Source: Numida meleagris (taxonomy: Eukaryota; Chordata; Aves; Galliformes; Numididae). Taken from it: DNA of 64,000 nt. The stretch lies in assembly GCF_002078875.1 (NCBI RefSeq), contig NC_034421.1:4669800-4733799 (forward strand). Direction: 5' to 3'. A program made the translations under genes and the position numbers. The stretch's first letter is position 1, and each line of letters starts with the position of its first letter. The notes under the pieces were generated by a model, which worked only from the letters and a program-made list of their open reading frames with translations, was not told the DNA's origin and ran no database searches. This document shows positions 34,620-45,226 of this stretch, one piece after another.

Positions 34620-36180
34620 TGCTGCTGCCGGCGGCTTGCTTCGCTTTCTCTCTGCGCTTTGCAGTTTGCTTCGAGCCCCCCCAGCTCCCCAGGAGCGAGG
34701 ATCACACACGGGCACGGGCACGCACAGGGCACAGCCCCACACGGACGTCTCCGAAAAAGCTGCTGTGCAAAAGTTTGGGCTGAGAAGGTGAGCTGCCCCT
34801 GGGGGGGGGGTGGTGAGTGTGGCACCAGCGCTCCCCAGAAGGCAGCAGAAATCCTCACCCTCCAGCACGGGGGGGCCCGCAGCATTGGCACAGGCATTGC
34901 TTCCTTTCCCCTGAACCGAACCCATCGTAGCATTTTGGGCATGGCCCTACGTAGGGTTGGGGGCGAAGGTGGGAACTTGACCAGCGATGCTGCTGCCGCA
35001 AAACTTCCCCGTGTTATTGTTCCTCCGTGAGGGCTGCGAGAGGTGGAAGTGATTGACTCACTATGAGACTGCTGTTTTCATCTCCGAGTCGGGATCGGAG
35101 CTCCGGGAGCGCAGCAGCCGGCGGCCGGCACTTACCTCTCACTGCATCCAGCCCCCCCGGCGCCGGGGTGCGGGTCCTGCGGAGTTAGCTGGCCGGGGAC
35201 CCCGCGTCCGCGCCGCGTTCTCCCAGCGCTGGCGTTCGGCTGCTGCTTCTCAGGCACAGACCCAACCCTTCCATTGCGACCATCCAAAAAAAAAAAAAAA
35301 AAAAATCTTCTTCCAAAAGGAGGAGGAAAAAATAAAAATAAAAAAAAATAAAGAGGGAGTTTGAAAAAAATAGATCACGTTTTTTTGTTGGTTTGGTTTC
35401 CCCCCGGAGAAAAAAAATGAAACAGATAAATCCCAGCAGCCAACAGATCCAGACTCAGGTGCATTTAGCTTCAAACTCCCTCTGCGCTCTCAGAGCCTTC
35501 ACCCTCAATTGGGCTCTGGAAGATGCTGGGGGGCCCATCGCTGCCAAAGTGTCATCAAATATCCTTCGGGCTCAACTCCGCTCCTGCCCGGGGAGGGACG
35601 ACTTCTCTGCTGTGGAGTTGGCAGGGACGTGCCTGCCTCAGCCCCAGCGTGCGGGGTGGGTGGCTCGCTGGGTTGGTGGTTTGTTGATTTTTTTTTTTTA
35701 ATTATTTTTTTTCCCCCTCTGCTATTGGTTTCCTCGCTATCTGATCCCGAGCAGCGCCGCAGCTCAGCGCTCCCCTGCTTTTCCCCAGCAGCTTGACAGG
35801 GAATGAAACGCAGACACCCAGCGAGACAGGCTCCGGCTTCTACAAAGCTCCACTCCCTCCTACCGCCTTTGTCCGCGAACAGCAACTCCTCCAACTCTGC
35901 CCGTAGACACAAGTGAACCTCTGCATCAGCACTTTCCTAATGGCTGCTTCGCCCGAGTCCTTCGGCCCTTCTTCTTCCTCTCCCACACCTCGATGCTTCC
36001 GTTCTCTGGCACCAAACACAGCCCCACCGCAGCGATGCTCCCGGCTCAGCTCCCCCCGCCCCGGGGGCTCGCGGCCCTGCGCTCCATCACCGCCCTTTCT
36101 GGGCTCCTTCCACAGAAAATCGATCGTGGGGACGGCCGCCCCGCAGCCTTCGCTTGGCTTTCAGCTGCTTTAGGGGGAGG
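34620..36180. promoter_or_regulatory. KCNJ12: CpG island, probable main KCNJ12 promoter
   Basis: CpG dinucleotides are much denser here than in the surrounding 20 kb, especially at 35060-35260 and 35930-36170. The island contains a minus-strand donor suitable for a first exon (35136) and, on the plus strand, a possible divergent exon (34665-34787). An AP-1 site TGACTCA lies at 35054-35060. A/T homopolymer runs (35285-35350, 35690-35712) interrupt the island. Position and orientation relative to MAP2K3 fit a KCNJ12 promoter; no transcript start is proven. Confidence 0.6.
35136..35284 (-). other. KCNJ12: Candidate KCNJ12 first (non-coding) exon; right boundary unknown
   Basis: The minus strand carries the consensus donor GTGAGAG|GTAAGTGCC at the end of a GC-rich segment (exon end 35136). 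The segment contains a short open frame of 29 codons (35274 to 35185, beginning MEGLGLC) that ends in TAA within the exon, so it would be an upstream ORF. The exon start is not visible and may lie to the right of the A-rich run at 35285. Assignment to KCNJ12 rests on strand and position. Confidence 0.45.
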
Positions 36181-39100
36181 GCTGCGAGGATGCTTCTTTT
36201 TATGGTGGGTGGGGATGTTTTTTATTATAGATATATATTTATTTATTTTAACGTTGGTCAAAATCCAAGTTTATTTCATGGTGGTGAGTGATTATTCGAG
36301 GCCATTTGGGAGGATGTGGGTGCCTCTGGGTCACCCTGTCCTTATAACAGCGAGGCCTTTGCGGAAAGAGTCAAAGTGAAATCCTGCTCTGGCTTCATCC
36401 CCCAGGAGGGCAGAGGGTGGGCTCCAACCCAGGCTGGCCCCCAGCCAGTGGGAGACGCACTGCAGCCCCCAGCCGGAATATTTGCTGTATTTGCCTCTGT
36501 GCTTGGATGCCCACAAGACCCAGACAACCTCCTGTTCTTCCTCTCCCCCTACATTTTGGGTCACTAATCCCCTGTCCTCCTCCCTTGGGCATCACGTCCC
36601 CTTGCCCCACTGCCCAGGTCCCATTGCTCCGTGGACATGCCCAATGGACATCCACGTTTCCCATCCCTGTTTCTGCCTCTCTCCAACACCTCCAAGCTCA
36701 GACATGAAGCTGGACCTTGCCACACTGCCTCCTTTCCCTTTCCCACCCTGCCTCACTCTAACCTCGCCCTATTACTTGCACCAACCCCACAAACCCTGAA
36801 TTTTAACCAACGCTTTGAAAATGCCTGGATGGGAAGAGATGCTCTGGTAGTAGTGCACCCAAACCCCAGGTGATGCTCAGCTAACTGTGTGCCCACCCTG
36901 CTGTTCCCCGCACCCTTCGGCAACAAATACACTTTATCTAGCCTGGAAATTGGCTTCAGGGTGGTGGGCAAGGCATCACCCTTGGGGTAAGCTGTGGGTT
37001 CCCCATGTCCTGGAATGGTGCTTCAGCGTCACTTGGGGCAGAGTGTTCCTCCAGGAAGGAAGCCAGCAGGACATACTTTGGATGTAGGGACAATGGGAAC
37101 CACATGAACCTTTGGGGTCTTCAGCCCTTGGGGTCAGCTTGGAAGGGGCAAGCACCCTGCACCATGGGGTCAGGATACAGCTAGGCCAGCTTCAGAGCCA
37201 TTGAAGCAAGAGATGGAACGTGAAGGGGTGCAGCGTGTCCCAGTGGGATCCCTGCAGCCCCTCCTCTCTGGAAGCCCCTTCCCATGATCTCGGAGCGCTG
37301 GCACCACGGCTGCACAAGGAGTCGAGCAGCGAGTCAGCACAGAGCCATTAGGGCTAATTTAATCAAGACGGATGGGCCGGTTGGAGGGCTGCCGCCCATA
37401 AATCCCGTGCTTGCACTGCATTAGTGTCAGGGCTCCTGAAGGAGGAGGAGAAGGAGGGGGAGTGGGGCTGTGAAACATGCTAAGTCACCCGTCCTGCTGA
37501 TGGCACAGGGTCACAGGGCAGGGCTGGGAGCCTGGGGTACCCAAGCACAAGCTGAAGAGGACCCCAATCTGTTGGATCCATCCCAGAGCCAGGCTGGCGC
37601 CTTAAAGAGACACTGTGCCAGCACAGCCAGGGGCTATGGGATGCCCCCAGGGGGGTGCCAGCCCTGCTCCCTCCCCACCCTAATTAAATACAGACATTGC
37701 CCATGCTATTAACATGCTCCAAGCATTCTAAAGGCTGTTGGGCACCCAGCAAGGGGGCTGACCTGCTGCAGAAGACTTACGTAATAAGGGTGGGGGTTCA
37801 CTGGGGGTGTCAGGCAGGGAGAGCAGCTGAGGACATCATGGATGGATACTCACACCCAACCTCCATGTGCAGAGCACCCAGGGGCTGTCATTTACGCCCT
37901 GTCCCATGAAGAGCCACACAGCAGATAAGCCATTCCTACCCCACAGTGTTGAGCACAGCAGAAAGACATCGGTCCTTCTGCCAGCTGACAAAACGGGGTG
38001 CTGCTCGCAGCCAGCAAAATTCTGCAGATTTTGCTAATGAAGCATTGCTCCATCCTCTTTCCAGCTGGATTTGTCCCCAGCTTCAGCGTCGGCACCAAAG
38101 GCAGCGCTGGCATCTCCAGGGTGGGCTGGCCCTGCGCTGTGGGCTCAGGCTCTGCAAACCAGGTATTAGGGTCTGCTGCCGCCCTCTGCATCCCTACACC
38201 TGCCATGGGACCACACCTCAGGAGACCCCAGCTGATCTCAGCACTCCAATACAAGCCCTCCTATGTGTTCAGCTTCCACCAGAGCTTGTTTCAGGATCCT
38301 TGTAAAGAGGCCCAGGCCACAGCTGAGGGACAACTGCTTGAGGAGACCCCAGAGAGTTGGGAGCCTGCTCCTCACCTGCAGCTGTACAGCAGGAAAAGAG
38401 CCAGCCTGGGGAAAGCATCCCTCCTTGGCATGCCACCACCCTGAGATCAGGACAGGGACCATGTCACGCTGCCATCCTGCCCAGCAAATATAGGACGAAG
38501 CAAGAGGCTTATCTGTAGCTATCGTGACCTTCTGTGGTTAGGGGGAAGGATTTGGGGCAGCAGCTGTGATCTCCCAGACCTCGTGCGTAAGCCCGGTTCT
38601 AGCTCATGCCCTGGACCAGCAGGGATGAGCACATCTCTGAGCCATGAGATGCCCCAAAAAGTGAAGCTCTCCATCCCCTCGGTGCTCTGTGCCACCACCG
38701 CACAGCTCCCTTTTGCTCACCCACAGCACAGATTATTTTAGGACAGGGAGGAGCAAAGAGCTGCGGTGACCAACGGATGCTCATTGCAGAGCAAGGACTG
38801 GGCACCCCAGGGAGCCAGCAGCCAAAAAGTAACCAACAAAACCAACCCAAAAGCTTTCCCAAAGGGCTCACTGCAGCTGCTTCCTTACATAAACGGCCTC
38901 AGGGCAGCACCCCATGGACCACCAGCTGCTGCGAGGACAAAATCCACCCCATCCTGAGCAGACGTCACCTAATCAGCACATTGGCTTCCACCCAATGCGG
39001 TCTTGGGACACGCAGTAAGCATCTTATATAACCACCTCTGGATGGGGTCGGATCCAGTTCAGCCCCGTGATGTCCTCCTGCATGGGGAGGCACAAAGGGT

Positions 39101-40530
39101 CGGGTGGCAAAGCTGCTTTTCCTGCACGGACCCACTGCATGGCCACGGGACCTCCTGGTGACCCATCTCCATTGCTCTGCTGAAGGAGATAACCAAGGGT
39201 TTGGAGAAGAGCCACCCCTCCCCAGGGGCAAAAAAAAAGATGGAAGAGGGTAATAATGACAAGTCCCTTCCATCCTCTAATCATTTGTCCTCCAGGACTT
39301 GATAGCTGGGTGGGATCTGGAGATAGAGCCTACAGAGCCCAGCACTGCCCAAGCACAGAACAGGACCTTCCCCTCTCTATTCCTCCATTCTGGATGTTGG
39401 ATAATAGAAGACAAAGCAGCAGGAGGCTTCCTAGAGCCTGACCCCCAGGGAGTGCCCTGGGTGAGCAGAAGTGGCTGTTTCCTACAGTGCATCCATCTCT
39501 CCCCCCATCATGAGGGAGAATTGTGGGTTTGTTTGCCAGGGAGCAAACTGTGCCTCTCCCTGGGGATCTTCCACCACTGTTCCATTAAAGAAAAAGAGGA
39601 AACAGCATTTTAAAAACCCGGTGCTTAACAAGAGGGCTGCAGGGAGGCTACTTGACTGATTGAGTTTTTACCTGGTCCTTACAGGCAAGCCAAGGTACTT
39701 AACATAGAAATGAGGTTTAGTCACAGCAAGGTGTTTGGGATTAGAGCTGGCTGAAGAAACTCTGATGGAACTATGCTCCTCCAGAATATGCACTCCTGTC
39801 GGAGCTGAAATGCTTTGAGAGATTGAATAGGTTTAGCCAGAAGTTCATTTTCTAAAGAAAATCAAGGAGCAGGAAAATATGTCGAATGACAAATTGTGCT
39901 TTTTCTTTCGAGACAGACCGTTGTGTGTGTTGGCTATTCTGAAGTCACGTATTACCCTGAGAAGAACTTGGAGAATTTGTTTTGTCTCTAACAAAAAATT
40001 TACCCGAGCTCAGCAATTCCCCACTCCCTGCTGGTAGACCTGAAGACATTTATATCTTTGCAAGAGATGCTCGCTGCGGACTGCAATGCCAATGACACTT
40101 GATAAAAATGAGCTATCAAAGCCCACCTGGAGAAAGCCTTGGGAGACAAGGGCAGCCCAGCAGGACTCCGGCAGGCAGCGAAATTGCAAGCACAGCAATG
40201 ATGAACCTCTCTAAAGCAAGCCTGTAGCAGCGAGCATTGATTCCTCAGCCAGCAGCTCCTCTGCCAAAGTCGGACATCATTCCCATTGGATAAACCTGCT
40301 GGCTGAGTCCTGGAAAATGCCAAATGTTTCCCACATCTGATCCAGGAACATCAGGATTGGGTTTCACCAGGAGCTGTGATCCCACTCGGTTCAGACTTGC
40401 ATTGAGCTCCAGTTTGAGCATTGAAATGGGAATGAGGATGATCTGGGGCTCCACCTCCACGACAGCAGCTGGAGGTCAGGGAAAGGCTTTGGGGAGCAGC
40501 AGCCCCCTGCCAGCCCAGCTGGGTGGATCT

Positions 40531-40590
40531 GGGAGGTTGGAACCAGATGATCCTTAAGGTCCCTTCCAACCCAAACCATCCCATGATTTT
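40531..40590 (+). mobile_element. CR1 LINE 3'-end fragment
   Basis: The block 'ggttggaaccagatgatcct...aaggtcccttccaacccaaacc' ends in 'atcccatgattt', a short diverged CR1 tail. It is heavily 5'-truncated. Confidence 0.85.
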
Positions 40591-40612
40591 GCACAGCCCC
40601 GCATCATGCAGA

Positions 40613-40636
40613 CACAGAATCATTTAGGTTGGCCCT
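40613..40636 (-). mobile_element. Possible tiny CR1 tail in opposite orientation
   Basis: The stretch 'cacagaatcatttaggttgg' resembles the start of a reversed CR1 3' end, about 25 bases after the forward CR1 tail. It is very short and may be coincidental. Confidence 0.45.
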
Positions 40637-43600
40637 CGTGCATCGATACCCGCTCACCACTGCAGGAAAGCACGGAGGTTTGTGTGAGCAGATCTGGGGT
40701 GTCCATGAGCTGTCCCTGCAATCCCAGCTGCGTGCCCGGCCATCCAAATGAAACAGCGATGCGAGTTTTTTTTGTTTTGTTCTACCCCTCCCTTGCTTTG
40801 GGTTGAGAAGACCTTTATGAACGACTTGCACTTAATCTCACTGCCAAGCGGACGTCGCTGCGTTCTGCTATCACATCATGCTCTGAAGACAGATAGAGTT
40901 TTCTGCCCGAGCAGAAAAGAACATTGTTTGTAGAACAGAGTGAACAACACGTGAAAAAAGAGAGAGGGAGGGAAAAAAAATATCAGTGATATTTGTTGGA
41001 AGAAGAAAAAGCCGCTCATCTGTTCAGACGAGGATTCTCAGCACGTACGAGCTCCGCTCAGAACAAAAGGAGTTGCTTGTTCCCTGCCGTGTTTGCAGGA
41101 AGAGTCCTGTAAATATTCAGAAATATTCAGGGCTGTAGAGCAGATTGTCTACCTGAGCATCCCAGCAGCCCTACAGTGACGGATGGGGTGCAGCCCTCAC
41201 GCAGCCCCGTGGCCCCAGTCTCTATATATTCTGCAGGAAGCAGGTGGCATGCTCAACAAGAAATAGCCACAGCTCTAAAATTCCTTTGGGCAGAAGTTTG
41301 GAAAGAAAGATGGCTCCGTCTGACCTCGCCGGCACTCTATGGGGTGTAGGTCAAACACTTCCATTGCCAAGGCGCTAATCCCCCGCGCACAGCATTTCAA
41401 TATTTATATTGCTCATACTTATTTCCTTTCCGAAGCTGCAGGGGGAAAAGAAATAGCTGTCTGGATAGATGGGCTGGTAATTCCTGCCAAAATACAGCGC
41501 TGGATGCAACCGCTGGGGATGGATGGCTGTGACTGCAGGGAGGAGCTGCTCCACCAGCTGCAGTTGTGGATTCACAGCTTTTCCCACTTTCCTGACACAA
41601 CATCCAGCGTCCGAGCACAGCCTGGAGCATGTAGCCACGTGTGTGCTCCAAAGGCATCCTTCAGAGCTCCCGTCAGCTTCCAGGAACTTGGAGCAGAACA
41701 CTTGTTTGCTTGCCGGGGCTGCAGCTCTGGTGGGGAGAGAACGGGCAAATCACATCGCTGCTCCCCGGGGAGTTCAAAGACACAGGGTGTAATTACCCGT
41801 GGTGGAATCTGGCTCGTGTAGAAAGCACTACAGCAGGAGCTGAGGCCCCATGGGTCACGCAGGGACAGGCAGGAGGAAAGAGGGGCCCTCAGTCACGGGC
41901 TCCAGACCCAGCCATCACCAGCAGCCACGTCGCGTAATCCAATTTGGAAATCTATCATGGAAATCTTAAAATGAGCTCCGTTCACTGTCCTCCCACCGCC
42001 AGCATCTGCTGCTCTGCAGCTGCCCCCTCCTGACAGCACAAAGATGCTCTGCTCTGGGCAGACCCATCCCAGGTGGGTCATGTTCACCCCGTATTTTGAG
42101 GCACACAGAGGTCTACGTGGACATGCACAGCCTCAGGGCTGGCTCCATGACAGCATCTCTAGAGGGGAACAAAAGCAGAGGAAAAACTGCAGCGTAGAGC
42201 ACGGCGTTGTCAGGCAGGAATTAAAAGGCCAATTACTTTATAATCTCCCGGGTACAGGGATGGTCTTTGCTCGTTCAAAACGAGCTTAACGAGACAAGGT
42301 CCTGGCCCAGAGAAGAGATGTTTCTGCAGACCAGAGAGCAAATATATTCAGATGAAGACAGAGGTTGCGTCACTGAAAATGCAGCGGGCTGAATTCTGCC
42401 CGTATTGCTACCCCTGTAAATCCCAGGCAGAGGATTTTCTGGATTACGCGTGCACATTCCTTTCCCTGCCACTTCACTCAATAATGCACTATGCCTGTTC
42501 CCCGGTGTAGGGTGGGGAACTCACCCCAGGGGCACAGCAACAAGCCAGCAGCCTCAGGGCTCTCCTGGGAAAGAGACCCTGGGCACAGAAACGCGTGTTT
42601 GTTTTTTTACCTCCTTTGCTTCCTTGTGGTTGCAACATTTGTAACCCCCGAGGCTTCACACAAATTGCTTGGGTCTCACCAGGCTGAGGCAGGACAGGGC
42701 ACTGTATTCTGGAGCATCTTCTGGAGGGGCTTCCATTCTCAGCTTCACATTTGCAGACAGGAAGAAAACTTTAATTTTTTCCTCCCCTTAAACTGATTCA
42801 TGAAAATTTGCTCTTTGGTCACCTGATAGCAAAGGATGCCCGGGGTTCGGAATGCAGGAGGACGGAAGAAGCTGTGCAAGGCTCATACCCTTAACCTGCA
42901 CAAGGTTCCTCTGCTCCATCTGGCTGCTGCCATGGGGAACATCGCACTGGCAGAGCTGTTTGTGCAGCCACAAAACCCATCCCATGGAGATGGTGTCAGC
43001 AGGGCATGCTGGCATCCTGGGCCAGGCTGGCGGCCGAGGGCACAAAGGCTCATGGCTGTCCCATGAGACAGCTATCACATCAGAGTTCATCATCCCAACC
43101 CAGAGCCATTAGTTACAAAACAGGGAAGAGAGCTTTAATGCTTGAACATGTTAGCTCAGCCCTTCAGGGAACTCCTGATGTGCCAGAGCGTCTAATCTCT
43201 GCAAATCACTTTTATTCTGCCTTGCTCTGGGTTTTCCTTTTTAATCAACTTAATCTTTATTCATGAGGTGTGTTGCTGCTGCATGACAGAAACGCCCAGA
43301 TCCTGAGCATCGGCGAGCAGAAATTAGAGAAAACTCAGTGCTTGTTCCAGCCAGGGCTTAAGGTCTGGAGCAATTGCCCAGACAGGGGCAGGACCCAGCA
43401 CTCCCTGTCTGCCACTGGGGACCAGGTGGAGGTGGGAAGGTGCCCAAGAGATGGACCCCAGCATTAGCATGCTTTGGTCAGCATATCTCTCTTCTATATT
43501 TAATCCCTGAGGTCCCCTCTCACCTCACCTTGCTGATGGAGGCAATTTTAAAGAAAAAAATCTTGGAAATAAAAATAATAAATGAAAGGGATTACAAATG

Positions 43601-45216
43601 AGCGGCAACAAGATCACAGAATAAACAAAGTGCTAATAAGATTTTGAGGGGAGAAGTGAGGCAGAAGGGAACCTTGCACCCAGAGAGACCGACACTGGGA
43701 CCCCACAGTCCGTCCTGCATGGAATCATTCCATTTCTCCCTCCACTTACAGCAGATTTCATGACCCAGCCCCAAAAAAGGACCTGGGCAGAGTCGGACGG
43801 CGTGGAGCACGGTATGACACCCCAGTTGGCTAGGAAATGCCATTCCATTTTGGGAAGACAAAAGCAACTTCCACATATGCTTCTCTGGAAGCAGAGCCAT
43901 CATTTAGGGGTTCCCAAGAGGGGCTGCCCAAGCACGATCCTCTTCCTGCACATCAACCCCAAAGCACCCCAGTGCACACAGTAGGGCTCAGCAGCACGCC
44001 ATGCTCCTGCTTGCATCCTCCCAGGATCAGTTCCCCCCTTCCTAGCCATCAGCCAGAGGTACTGATGGGCTGTTAATGAGCTGTAATTAATTAATTAGCC
44101 TGTTAGCACAGGGGTTTTATGCTTTTTTGGCAAATGCATTTCTTAGCTAGAGGGAGGCCTTTCCCCAGCACAGCTGCAGCTGATAAGCCCCATCCCTGAA
44201 CTGAACTCATTCACTCTCTGCCCAGCAAATTCATTCCCCACTGCCTCCATTGGACACCATTTGTGCCACAGGGGGAGGACCCTGGAAAAAGCCACAGATG
44301 TTCCCTAGGCTGCAGGCAACCCAGTTACTAATGTAAATTCAGAGGGTTCATAGACATCACAATCAGCCCCTTGAGGACATCAATCCCCTCTGGCAAATAT
44401 CACAAGAAAAACCACAGCCCAGGCAGAGAGAACGAGATCGCAGGGCTCTTCTTGGACCCTGCAGGGAGAAATTCCCTAAAGTGCCCAGGCTGCAACTAAA
44501 GCAGGCTGGGGGCCAAAGAGACAGCTGAGCTGCACTGAGCAGCCCCAGGATGCTCGGAGCCATGCACAGTGCCTGAGCCTCTCCCAGCCCAGCGTCTCCA
44601 TTACCATGCTGGTTAATAATTGAAGCACCAGTGTGGAGGCATTAAAGTTTCAGGGCTGACAGGTTAGGAGCAAGGCAATGGGCTCAGGCAGAAATGCTGC
44701 TAATTAACCCTGTACAGTGCAGGTCTCTGCTCATCCATCCCCATGGACAGACCCTTTCCACACCACAAATGCTGTGTTCCCAGAGCTCTTCAGATCTGCT
44801 TTGCAAAAGCATCCATCCCACACCGCAATGGATGCTCGCTCAACATCAGCTATCTCTCGAAATCAGAGCAGAGGGGATTTTCTCCCCAGGAAGAGCAGCT
44901 TTCTATAGAGCACCTGGCACCGCACAGAGCCAGCTCTGAGCAAGGGTTACGAGTTACCTTTGCTGGACTGCGATGCTGAACAGGAGGGCTATTCTGCAGG
45001 ACCAGATGGAGCCAATGTGCCTGGGAGCCAGCCCAGCACGGTGACAGACTGCCCCACGCCACTTCCCCCACAGCACCGCACTGGGACCCCGCACGGGAGC
45101 AATGCCTAAGGGCTGAACACTGGCACAACTCATCCCACTGCCAAGTGCTCCCTTGGTGGACACCAACCACCACACCCCAAACAGCCCTCCAACATCTCCC
45201 CTTCCCCTTGTTTCCT

Positions 45217-45226
45217 CTATTTATAA
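45217..45226 (+). promoter_or_regulatory. MEF2-like site CTATTTATAA
   Basis: Exact match to the YTAWWWWTAR consensus of MEF2 factors. One site alone is weak evidence, but Kir2.2 is a muscle and heart channel. Confidence 0.25.

Noticed and set aside
37771..37790. Minus-strand GTAAGT at about 37.78 kb as a further KCNJ12 exon donor
   Set aside because: The preceding bases (TTAC) fit poorly and the match is explained by the TTACGTAA palindrome.
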